Under the pieces are notes generated by a model. That model did not search any database and had not been told where the DNA came from. It saw only the letters and a program-made list of their open reading frames with translations. A DNA stretch of 64,000 bases from Halorarum halophilum. GTDB taxonomy: Archaea > Halobacteriota > Halobacteria > Halobacteriales > Haloferacaceae. Location of the stretch: positions 1,984,001 through 2,048,000 of the forward strand of contig NZ_CP058529.1 of the NCBI RefSeq assembly GCF_013401515.1, read 5' to 3'. Positions within the stretch are counted from its first letter, which is position 1. Each line of letters starts with the position of its first letter. Shown piece after piece: positions 1 through 7,103 of this stretch. A program made the position numbers and the translations under genes.

Positions 1-1
1 A

Positions 2-178
2 CGCGGCCGGGGAGGCGACCCCGGGTCGGTGGTCGAGTACAACGACTACCTCGTCCTCGGTGGCGACCGGCTCGGCGAGACGCCGTGGTTCGGGTGGATC
101 GGTTCGTTCGGCGTCTACACCGCCGCGCTGACCGGGGCGGAACTCGACGCGATGGACGCGGAGCTCCGGACCGGGTAG
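2..178 (+). CDS. C-terminus of LamG/concanavalin-like domain protein (partial)
   Basis: The last 58 codons of a gene that begins before the window, ending at TAG 176-178. The reading frame is unambiguous and uses typical haloarchaeal codons. The tail reads FGVYTAALTGAELDAM, which matches the closing strand and helix of LamG-like jelly-roll domains, where a strand is followed by an A-L-x-x-E-L motif. Such domains bind sugars in secreted or surface proteins. The catalytic or anchoring part, if any, lies outside the window. The gene is convergent with the ATP-grasp gene that ends at 283. Confidence 0.6.
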   Translation, partial: RGRGGDPGSVVEYNDYLVLGGDRLGETPWFGWIGSFGVYTAALTGAELDAMDAELRTG

Positions 179-282
179 CCGACCGACCGTCGAGTCGGGG
201 CCCGGGGTCCGGACGGTTCGAGACCCGTCCTCCCGCTCGGTGGCGGTCGGGGTCCTCGGCGGCGGTCGACGGACCCCGTGGC

Positions 283-1515
283 CTACCCGAATCTGCTCCG
301 GAGCTTCTGGCGGATGCCGCGGAGGAACACTCCCGGGTCGTCGAGGTGGGTGTAGTCGAAGTAGGGGTGGCGGTAGAACGACGAGAGCATCTCCCTGGCG
401 GTCTCGACGAGGCCCGGCGGGTCGACGTACGGGGACTCGTCGCGGAGGACGCTGACGAGGTAGCCGAGTTCGCCGCGGAGCGAGTGGCTCCCCCGGTCGA
501 GTTCGTAGCTCGGATCGATCTCGTCGGCCCGCCCGGTCGCCTGGAGCCAGTAGTAGTACGGGAAGTCCGCGCCGGCGTGGACCGTCGAGGGGAGCGACTG
601 CCACATGCGGGGGTTGATCTCGGTGAGCACGAACTCGCCCGTCTCCTCGTGTTGCATGTACTCGATGCAGGCGAGGCCGTGCCAGTCGAGTTCGGCGAGC
701 AGGTCCCGGGCGACTCGTTCGAGTTCCGGGATGTACACCGACCGGCGGTAGACGCCGCCGCCGCCGACGTAGGAGTCGCCGCGGATCTGTCGGTGCTGGA
801 ACGTCGCCAGCGGCTCGCCGTGGTCGTACAACCCGGCGAACATGTACTCGTCCGCCTTCGGCACGAACTCCTGGACGATGGGGACGTGGCGCATCGTCTC
901 GCGGAGGGCGTCGACGTCCGGCGTCTCGCCGGGGCGGAGGTGGGTCACGTCCTTCGCCGTGTCGGCCTCCCCGGGCGGGAACGAGTCGACGTACGCGTCG
1001 GTGAGGAGGTTGTACCGCGACTTGACGATGAGGTCGTCGCTCCAGTCGTCGACCTCGTCGAGCGTGCGGGTCTCGGGCGCGGGGACGCCGGCGGCCTCGG
1101 CGGCCTCGGCGAGCAGCATCCGGTCCGCGACGCGCTCCAGCGAGTCGAGCGACGGCACCACGAGATCGAGGTGCTCGTCGAACTCGTCCTCGTACCGGGA
1201 GAACACGTACGCGTCCTCCTCGCGGAGGGGGATGGCCGTTCGGACGTCGTCGCGGGCGGCGACCTCCAGGAGGGCGTCCTTGTAGGCTAGCAGGTCCTCG
1301 CGCGGCGGCGGGAGTTCCACCCGTTCGTGGCAGAACCGGGACGCGAACACGGGCGGGTACGCGTGCTCCGACGCGACGACGGTGTTGATCCCGCGGGTAC
1401 CGAGCGAGCGCACGCATGGGTAACTGCTCTCCGGCCCGAGTTCGGTCGAAAGGAGCACCGACTCGGACCCGTCCGGAGTATCGGTCGTGTCGTCCGGCGA
1501 ATTACCAGGTGACAT
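283..1515 (-). CDS. ATP-grasp domain protein (predicted carboxylate-amine ligase)
   Basis: 410 residues. The N-terminal third looks like a Rossmann-type preATP-grasp domain. The ATP-grasp fold follows, with a nucleotide-contacting lysine at about 165 (LIVKSR), a hinge segment VPIVQEFVPKADEY near 212-224 and the metal-binding signature EINPRM at 299-304. The family joins a carboxylate to an amine or thiol through an acyl-phosphate. The C-terminal 90 residues are helical and carry many aromatics. The substrate cannot be read from the sequence. Haloarchaeal relatives often sit near cell-surface or sugar genes, and a LamG-like gene converges on this one. The ATG at 1513-1515 is the first in frame after the acidic start typical of this group. 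Confidence 0.85.
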   Translation of the reverse strand: MSPGNSPDDTTDTPDGSESVLLSTELGPESSYPCVRSLGTRGINTVVASEHAYPPVFASRFCHERVELPPPREDLLAYKDALLEVAARDDVRTAIPLREEDAYVFSRYEDEFDEHLDLVVPSLDSLERVADRMLLAEAAEAAGVPAPETRTLDEVDDWSDDLIVKSRYNLLTDAYVDSFPPGEADTAKDVTHLRPGETPDVDALRETMRHVPIVQEFVPKADEYMFAGLYDHGEPLATFQHRQIRGDSYVGGGGVYRRSVYIPELERVARDLLAELDWHGLACIEYMQHEETGEFVLTEINPRMWQSLPSTVHAGADFPYYYWLQATGRADEIDPSYELDRGSHSLRGELGYLVSVLRDESPYVDPPGLVETAREMLSSFYRHPYFDYTHLDDPGVFLRGIRQKLRSRFG

Positions 1516-1935
1516 GTTCTAGACGTTTTGGCTCGGTGTTCGGAGCGGACGAACCTCTCAATCGCACTCTATGTCCATGATTCTACGACTGTCATGAGGG
1601 TGTCGATGGTTCAGATCGATGAACGAAAGTTGAAAGGTCCCTATCCTCCGGTAGGGTAGTCGTACTCGAAGCGGGAGGGACGTGGGACGGAATAGCGGAA
1701 CGTTACGAGCCGTCAGCGCGCACGAATACGGCGAACGCTCCCCCACAGGTGGCGCGGTCGACCGGGGCGGCCGTGAGTGAGCGTCTCCCCGACCCAGCGA
1801 GGGCGGTGCATCGTCGTGCGCCGCAGTTGGACGGGCGTATACGGGGATACGGACAGCATAACCAAGAGGGGGTGGGCGATGGGCGTCGCGCGACACCCGT
1901 CGACCGACCGGTGGTCACCTCGCGCGCACGATCGT
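1516..1935. other. Intergenic region, no gene seen
   Basis: 420 bases upstream of the ATP-grasp gene (which reads leftward) and downstream of the hypothetical gene at 1936. Open frames here have arginine/proline-rich compositions expected of non-coding GC-rich DNA. The part next to 1515-1640 is less GC-rich and probably holds the ATP-grasp promoter. No tRNA or strong hairpin was found. Confidence 0.4.
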
Positions 1936-2280
1936 TCAGCGGCGCCAGCGGTGACGCGGGTGGACCCACGCCCACCCGTCTACCGCCTCGCTCCGGAGGT
2001 AGTCGCCCTTCCGCCGGTGGCCGTCGGTGTCGACCGCACCGAGTTCCCCGAGGCCCGCAGCGTCGAACGTGGTGACCGCGACGCCGTGGAGCATGTTGTC
2101 CCAGAACACCGCGCGCTCGCAACACTCGGTGAGTCCGAGCAGTTCCCTGCGACCCTCGTCGGCGTCGAGGAGGTGTCGAGTCGTGGCGATGGCGTCCGTG
2201 GCGGTCCGGTGTTCGGCGATGGTCCAGGCGAGTTCCCCCGCGAGGTGGGTGAGCGCACCGTGGTTGGTGGTTCCTGACAT
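1936..2280 (-). CDS. Hypothetical haloarchaeal protein
   Basis: 114 residues starting at ATG 2278-2280. I do not recognise the family. The protein begins with a helical stretch containing several His and Thr residues (HGALTHLAGELAWTIAEH). It has a paired Cys (ECCERAVFW) in the middle and a tryptophan/histidine/arginine-rich end (GWAWVHPRHRW). Acidic composition and G/C third positions favour real coding. It lies 142 bases from the DUF5789 gene on the same strand and could be cotranscribed with it. The cytoplasm is the likely location, since no signal or membrane segment is present. Confidence 0.6.
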   Translation of the reverse strand: MSGTTNHGALTHLAGELAWTIAEHRTATDAIATTRHLLDADEGRRELLGLTECCERAVFWDNMLHGVAVTTFDAAGLGELGAVDTDGHRRKGDYLRSEAVDGWAWVHPRHRWRR

Positions 2281-2422
2281 GTGCCGTGACTCACCCGTCG
2301 AAGGGGCCGGGGATATGGGTGAGCCAGAGGCGTGGCGAAAGTGAAAGTGGTACTCCTGCTCCGAGGATCGGTACTCCCCGGGCTCAGCGGGGTGACTGGA
2401 TCCGCAGGTACCACCCGGCCGA

Positions 2423-2749
2423 TCAGAACGACTCGTCTTCCGTCGCCTGCGACTCCTCCTCCGTGTCGTCGGAGACGCCGCGATCGGAGTAGTTCGCGCG
2501 GCCGACCGAGTCGCGGGGCATCTGGCTGAGCGCCATCTCGCGGACGTCGTCGGCGGACTCGAACGTGTCCTCGCCCATCGGCCCGAACAGCTCCTCGATC
2601 GTGATCGGGTCGGCGTTCGTCCGTTGCATCTCGCGGTCGCCGACCTCGTCGATCAGTTCCTCGGAGCTGAGCGGGTACGAGAGCTCCTCGAGCGCGGGGT
2701 TGACGTCGCCGAAGTTGACGCCCTCCTCTCGGCTGTCGTCGTCGGACAT
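2423..2749 (-). CDS. DUF5789 family protein, copy 1
   Basis: 108 residues, very acidic. The core contains YPLSSEELIDEVGDREM, ITIEELFGPMGEDTFES and EMALSQMPRDSVGR, followed by a low-complexity acidic tail ending TEDESF. This matches the small haloarchaeal DUF5789 family, whose function is unknown. The fold appears mainly helical, cytoplasmic, without metal ligands. A close paralogue lies at 5303-5632 with the same order of motifs and a 75-base stretch of identical DNA. The ATG at 2747-2749 gives the usual start MSDDDS. Confidence 0.85.
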   Translation of the reverse strand: MSDDDSREEGVNFGDVNPALEELSYPLSSEELIDEVGDREMQRTNADPITIEELFGPMGEDTFESADDVREMALSQMPRDSVGRANYSDRGVSDDTEEESQATEDESF

Positions 2750-3498
2750 ACTCGGATGGTCGGTCGCCTGGGGGATACATCTTGTCGCCGACCCGCGTTC
2801 GATCGGGCCCCGTGGTACGCCGATTCCTCGCCGCGACGACGCGGTGATACCGTCGACGATGGGGCGTGCGACCGGGAGCGACAGGGGAGCATAGCCGAAC
2901 TCGACGCTCGAGGGGAATTCACGTCACAACCGTCCTCACTGTCATATACCGGCCTTTAATTCGATCGAGAAGCTACGAATGAAAGGACACATCTGGTGTC
3001 CCGTGTGCCCACGGCGGCCCGATGCGGGTGCGATGGTCAACGTATCGATATGTCGGGCCGCCCTCCATCACCTGGGCCACCTGAGGGAACGTGGAGGAAC
3101 ACGGGAGACGTCGGGTGATCAAACCGTTTCGCCCCCACCGAACGGTTCGTCGACAGGCACGGTCGCATTCCGGTCGCGACCGTCCCGACGTCCTCGTGGC
3201 CGCCCTTCCGCGATGTCCGACGAGCGGCCGTTTCGGATGGGGAGTTATCCGTCACACGCCCACCTCGGTTCGCGCATCGCCCCCAACTCGTCCGTCCCCG
3301 GTATCCTCGGTTTCCATTCGGGATAGCGCTCCCCCTGTCCCACGGCTGATTCACGGGGTCGCGCTCGTTGCCGGTCCACGCGAAGTCGACGGCCGTGATG
3401 GACAGCCGGCACCTACGGCCGACCGTGATTCGCTTCGAGGTGAGCGACGTCGAGGGGTAGGGGACCCGGTCCGACGCCCTCGTCCGTCCTGTGGGGGC
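2750..3498. other. Long intergenic region, no convincing gene
   Basis: 749 bases between two leftward genes. Open frames on both strands are rich in Arg, Pro, Gly and Ser and lack the acidic bias of the neighbours. The section 2930-2990 is AT-richer (tatatacc, tttaattcg) and may be the promoter region for copy 1 of DUF5789. I see no RNA gene and no repeat. Confidence 0.35.
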
Positions 3499-3810
3499 TC
3501 AGGGCGAGCGAAATTCGATGTGGCCCTCGCTCGACACCCGCGCGAGGAATCCGCCGTACTCCAACTCGACGACTAGCTCGTCGCTGGCCCTGTCGGAGTG
3601 GGACCGGAACAGGCCGTCGAGCGCGTCCGGGTCGATCACGTCGGAGAAGATGGGCAACTCCCGGGGTTCCGTTTCGGTGAGCTCGCTGACCGCACAGACG
3701 AGTTCCTCGCTCACCCTGTCCGTCCTGGGGTCGAATCGCGTTCGCTTGGCGACGAGGGTGGACGATTCGTCTCGCTGGTTCGTGTACTTCGATCTGGTGT
3801 ACTCGGTCAT
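3499..3810 (-). CDS. HalOD1 output domain protein
   Basis: 103 residues from ATG 3808-3810. The second half has the HalOD1 pattern: a helix SEELVCAVSELTETEPRELP, then IDPDALDGLF, then two beta strands around LVVELEYGGFLARV and a final EGHIEFR. HalOD1 is a haloarchaeal domain found alone or at the end of two-component regulators; its output role is predicted, not proven. The N-terminal 30 residues are basic and probably disordered. A perfect inverted repeat covers the likely TATA region upstream (3850-3866). The frame continues upstream without a stop, but that part has non-coding composition, so I chose the internal ATG. Confidence 0.8.
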   Translation of the reverse strand: MTEYTRSKYTNQRDESSTLVAKRTRFDPRTDRVSEELVCAVSELTETEPRELPIFSDVIDPDALDGLFRSHSDRASDELVVELEYGGFLARVSSEGHIEFRSP

Positions 3811-3849
3811 GAGAAGGGGAAAACTCCTGTGGAACGGGACGCTGGCCCT

Positions 3850-3866
3850 TCGTTTAAAATAAACGA
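3850..3866 (-). promoter_or_regulatory. Inverted repeat over HalOD1 promoter
   Basis: TCGTTTA-AAA-TAAACGA is a perfect 7-base inverted repeat with a 3-base spacer in an AT-rich island. It lies 40-56 bases upstream of the HalOD1 start codon and overlaps the best TATA-like sequence there. A dimeric HTH repressor site is the simplest reading. The regulator could be the HTH-10 protein encoded divergently at 4015, but nothing in the sequence proves that. Confidence 0.45.
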
Positions 3867-4014
3867 CGAAATGATGTCTCACTGACCGAATTTGGATGTA
3901 CCTTCGAGCCGTTGCTCGGCGGGTGATACGGTGGGACGACGTCGATAGGGAAGGGTGGCAGGCCCATGCTCGAGCCGTGCCACTCCTTATCCCGACGAGA
4001 CCCGAATTCGCGCT

Positions 4015-4668
4015 ATGGCCACCGTCGCCGAGTTCACGATACCGGCGGGCGACTTCCCCCTCGGGCGCGCCTTCGAGGAGTTTCCCGAGGTGACGGTCGA
4101 ACTGGAGCGCGTCGTCCCGACTGGCGACGCGATCGTCCCCTACTTCTGGGTCCACGGGATCGACCACGTCCCGGCCGAGGAGTTCGACGCCGCGTTCCGG
4201 CACCGCCCGCAGGTGTCGGTGGTCCAGTCGGTCGACGAACTCGACGAATCGTCCCTGAAGCGGGTGACGTGGACGCCGGAGTACGGGGGTGTCCTGCGAT
4301 CGATCGTGGAGACGGATGTCGTCCTCGTCTCCGGGATCGGAACCGCGGAGAACTGGACGTTCGAGATCCGAAGCGAGGGTCGGGACGAGATCGCCGCGTT
4401 CCGGGCGTTCTGCCGCGAGCGCGGCGTTCCCGTCGAGGTACGCTCCCTCCGTTCGCTCGAGTCCGTCCAGGGGGACCGCGAGTACGACCTGACGGACGCC
4501 CAGCGGGAGGCGCTGGTGCTCGCGCTACAGTCCGGGTACTTCGACGACCCCCGCAGGACGAAACTGGAGGGGATCGCGGAGGAACTGGGGATCACCCGCC
4601 AGTCGCTCGCCGCGCGGCTCCGGCGGGGACACTACCGCCTCATCGAGAACACGCTGGTGAACCCGTAG
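4015..4668 (+). CDS. HTH-10 (bacterio-opsin activator-type) regulator
   Basis: 217 residues. Residues 1-155 form a mixed alpha/beta sensor-like region without recognisable cofactor motifs, similar to the N-terminal halves of short Bat-like regulators. Residues 160-217 are the HTH-10 domain: YDLTDAQREALVLALQSGYFDDPRR is followed by LEGIAEELGITRQSLAARLRRG, which is the helix-turn-helix. Such proteins bind DNA and activate or repress nearby genes in haloarchaea. I chose ATG 4015 rather than upstream in-frame codons because a TATA-like element (ccttatc) sits about 27 bases before it, as in leaderless transcripts. It is divergent from the HalOD1 gene. Confidence 0.85.
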   Translation: MATVAEFTIPAGDFPLGRAFEEFPEVTVELERVVPTGDAIVPYFWVHGIDHVPAEEFDAAFRHRPQVSVVQSVDELDESSLKRVTWTPEYGGVLRSIVETDVVLVSGIGTAENWTFEIRSEGRDEIAAFRAFCRERGVPVEVRSLRSLESVQGDREYDLTDAQREALVLALQSGYFDDPRRTKLEGIAEELGITRQSLAARLRRGHYRLIENTLVNP

Positions 4669-4692
4669 GGCGGACCGGGCGTCGCTCGGACA

Positions 4693-4709
4693 CGGACTGC
4701 ATCAGTCCG
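4693..4709 (+). terminator. Hairpin after HTH-10 gene
   Basis: CGGACTG-CAT-CAGTCCG is a perfect 7-bp stem with a 3-base loop, 25 bases after the stop codon at 4668. No T-run follows, so it may be an mRNA 3-prime end structure rather than a classical terminator. Confidence 0.35.
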
Positions 4710-5302
4710 ATGGGGAGCGCGTCGATGTCGATGTCCCGTTCGTCCCCTCACGGTCGGGAGTTCGACACGCCGTCGAGTGTTCGACGCGGAGGACAGCGAG
4801 ACCCCCCTTCAGTGACTTCGACGGAGCCCTCCAGAATCGGGGTCGCCAGTCGAAGTCGGAGAGGGATCCCCGCGGGGCACCCCTCGCACTGGCGGGTCGT
4901 TTCGATCGTGGAAGCGGGAACGTGGTTCGGGTTTCGGACGTGGACGACGCTGGAGTCGCCGTGAACTGGTACCCGAAAACCGCAAGAAGCGGAACGCGCG
5001 AGTGTCGTTCATCCCCGACCTCGTGTGCCTCTGCGTCGCGTTCCGCGGCTCCGATCCGGTGACTATGCCTACGGGGCGAGAGACTGGAGCACGTGTCCCG
5101 CCATTAGATTCCAGTAGCGTGAGACGGGAAGTTCTATAGCCTAATTCTTTAGGCGTGCCTCGAGTCCGGTGCGTCGCTATCGGAGCGTCGAGTGGCGCTG
5201 TCAGCGGGGGTTCTCGATCCGTCGATTTCGGTCCGGAGGAGCGGGTTACTCCGGTTCCGAAAGGCGGACGAAGCCGGAATCGGGGCTGACCCGGGGGGGA
5301 GG
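4710..5302. other. Intergenic region with a perfect palindrome at 5139-5154
   Basis: Convergent gap between the HTH-10 gene and DUF5789 copy 2, without a credible gene. GCCTAA-TTCT-TTAGGC at 5139-5154 is a perfect 6-base inverted repeat in an AT-richer spot. It resembles the half-sites of DtxR-type boxes but with reversed arm order compared with the TTTAGG-N4-CCTAAA sites near 52.1 kb. Since no gene start is adjacent, a hairpin role is as likely as an operator. Confidence 0.35.
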
Positions 5303-5632
5303 CTAGAAGGACTCGTTCTCGCTCTCGCCGGTCCCTTCGAGCGTGTCGTTCGAGACGCCGCGGTCGGAGTAGCGCTGACGGCCGACCGAGTCGCGAGGCA
5401 TCTGGCTGAGAACCATCTCGCGGACGTCGTCGGCGGACTCGAACGTGTCCTCGCCCATCGGCCCGAACAGCTCCTCGATCGTGATCGAGCCGACGTTCGT
5501 CCGCCCGAGCTCCCGCGCGCCGTACTGCTCGACCAGTTCGCTCCTCGTGATGGGGAACGAGAGCCCCTCCAGCACGGGCTTGATGTCGGTGAAGTCGACG
5601 CCTTCGTCCCGGTCGGTTTTGGGTTGCGACAC
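5303..5632 (-). CDS. DUF5789 family protein, copy 2
   Basis: 109 residues if translation begins at GTG 5630-5632, which gives VSQPKTDRDEGVDFTD and aligns with the start of copy 1 (MSDDDSREEGVNFGD). The frame is open for 13 more codons to an ATG at 5669-5671, but that extension does not align. It shares ITIEELFGPMGEDTFES and SQMPRDSVGR with copy 1 and ends ENESF. Small, acidic and cytoplasmic, with unknown function. The two copies keep the same spacing between conserved motifs (a constant offset of 2880 bases), so they arose by duplication or are kept alike by gene conversion. Confidence 0.82.
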   Translation of the reverse strand: MSQPKTDRDEGVDFTDIKPVLEGLSFPITRSELVEQYGARELGRTNVGSITIEELFGPMGEDTFESADDVREMVLSQMPRDSVGRQRYSDRGVSNDTLEGTGESENESF

Positions 5633-5870
5633 GGTGAGAAGGTCGGCTGGGAGTCGGAAACCGATTGTCACCAGTCGCTGACCACTCGCAGGCTCGTTTG
5701 GTCACGTGGTTTCTCCGGGCGGAACTGGTGACCGTGGCTGGATCTCCGAAAAGCGCATCGACGGTCGATGTCGGAGGACGCGTCGAGGTGTATCGAGAAC
5801 GCGGCCCGCCGTTCGACTCGCTGGGTCGATCGCCGACCGGGAGGGAAGAACGACCGATGCGGTGAGCGCG

Positions 5871-6112
5871 GACTGGTTCCACCGCCACCTCCGCATCTCA
5901 GTGCGTCCCGTCCTCCGGCTCTACCTCGTCCAAGGCATCGAGGCCCACCAGCAGAACTCCGTGCTCACCCTCGACGACGGGGCTACCCCGCGGCGTTCCA
6001 TCACTGCGACAACCAGGGGTCCTACTTCCCCGAATCGGTCTACCCCGAGGTCGAGTCGTACCTGCCCGGCGTTGGCGCGTTTTCCACTCGCTACGGACCG
6101 CTCGGCGTTCGT
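5871..6112 (+). pseudogene. Fragment of IucA/IucC-type siderophore synthetase
   Basis: Two adjacent frames join into one family-like segment. The first has VRPVLRLYLVQGIEAHQQN then SVLTLDDG. After a shift in the G-run at 5979-5982 the next frame continues YPAAFHHCDNQGSYFPES and EVESYLPGVGA. The order EAHQQN, a short strand with LDDG, then a D-N-Q-G motif and LPG is typical of the C-terminal half of NRPS-independent siderophore synthetases (IucA/IucC). No start, no N-terminal ATP-binding half and no continuation after LPGVGA are present, so this is a dead remnant. The assignment rests on motif memory and needs a profile search. Confidence 0.5.
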
Positions 6113-6278
6113 CGAGGTTCTCGAAATGACGCCATACCCTCGATCAACACACCGTCGTACTTTGTCCTAAACTCCCCCATCCATATAGCACCCAAATGAA
6201 ACCAGAATAATAAGACTGTGTCCGAATATTTTGAATGTGCCAATATTTTATCTATCTATGTGCATTATCTGTAGGACG

Positions 6279-6848
6279 ATGTCCGAGGATTTCCCACTGC
6301 CGGACGACCTGCCAGTACCGGAAGATGATGGAGCGGCTGATCACCTCCAGGGGATGGAGATGCCCGACGTGTCACTTCCAGCGACCGACGGCACGACGGT
6401 TGACCTTCAAGAACTCCCCCCGCGGACGGTTGTCTACGTCTATCCATTGACGGGGCGGCCAGACGAGGATGTGATTCCGGACGGTTGGGAAGCCGTCCCT
6501 GGTGCCCGTGGTTGTACCCCCGAGTCACGCGGGTTTCGCAGCCACTACGACGAACTCCGAGATAACGGAGTCGGGGAGGTGTTCGGGCTGTCTACGCAGA
6601 CGAGTGAGTACCAACGTGAGGCCCGCGATCGCCTGCAGCTCCCGTTCGAGATGCTCAGCGATGCCGAGCGGGAGCTGGCGACCGAACTCGACTTGCCGAG
6701 GTTTACCATCGAGGGAGACAGGTATCTGAATCGGTTGACGTTGATCGTCACCGATGGACGGATCGAACACGTCTTCTATCCGATCTTCCCGCCAGACGAA
6801 CACGCGAGCGAGGTTCTGGAGTGGGTACAGGACAACCCCGGTGAATAG
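6279..6848 (+). CDS. Peroxiredoxin, AhpC/TSA (BCP-like) family
   Basis: 189 residues. A thioredoxin fold is visible: VVYVYPLTGRP (strand), the loop GARGCTPESRGFRSHYDEL with the peroxidatic Cys79, and later FGLSTQTSEYQREARDRLQLPFEMLSD. It should reduce hydroperoxides in the cytoplasm. The second cysteine that many BCP enzymes carry five residues after the first is replaced by Arg, so a 1-Cys mechanism or an external partner is inferred. ATG 6279 is preferred over upstream TTG 6231 and ATG 6258, because AT-rich TATA-like sequence (attttatcta) lies about 27-33 bases before it. It sits intact between two decayed genes. Confidence 0.85.
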   Translation: MSEDFPLPDDLPVPEDDGAADHLQGMEMPDVSLPATDGTTVDLQELPPRTVVYVYPLTGRPDEDVIPDGWEAVPGARGCTPESRGFRSHYDELRDNGVGEVFGLSTQTSEYQREARDRLQLPFEMLSDAERELATELDLPRFTIEGDRYLNRLTLIVTDGRIEHVFYPIFPPDEHASEVLEWVQDNPGE

Positions 6849-6922
6849 TCCGTACGACTTGATGGGACCATCGACTCCATTTAGCCAACCCGTTCGAGTC
6901 CGGAGCCGCTTGAGGAGATCAA

Positions 6923-7103
6923 CTGAGTCGCAGGCGCTACTACGACGCGTCCGTCGCCCTCGTCGGGCCGGAGCGCGCGAACCTCCGCGGCGCGGACGTA
7001 TGGACGACGACGGAACCACTCGTCGAGGCGGCATAGGCCATCGCGAGCATCGTCGGCGATTGCGGGGAGGTCACGGACGAGCGATGGACGGTACTTTGGG
7101 GCG
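6923..7103 (+). pseudogene. Possible gene remnant before the MFS gene
   Basis: In one frame the DNA reads RRYYDASVALVGPERANLRG, then ADVWTTTEPLVEAA, then TAG at 7034-7036, then AIASIVGDCGEVTDERWTVLWGDG. Both parts have third-position G/C and a protein-like composition, and they look like one C-terminal segment interrupted by a stop. No start codon or longer homologous part is present. I do not recognise the family. It lies directly before a frameshifted transporter, which supports the view that this stretch is decaying. Confidence 0.35.

Noticed and set aside
2979-3326. A 115-codon open frame starting with MKGHIWCPVC
   Set aside because: The CPVC start looked like a zinc protein, but the rest is Ser/Arg/Pro-rich, without acidic bias or conserved pattern.
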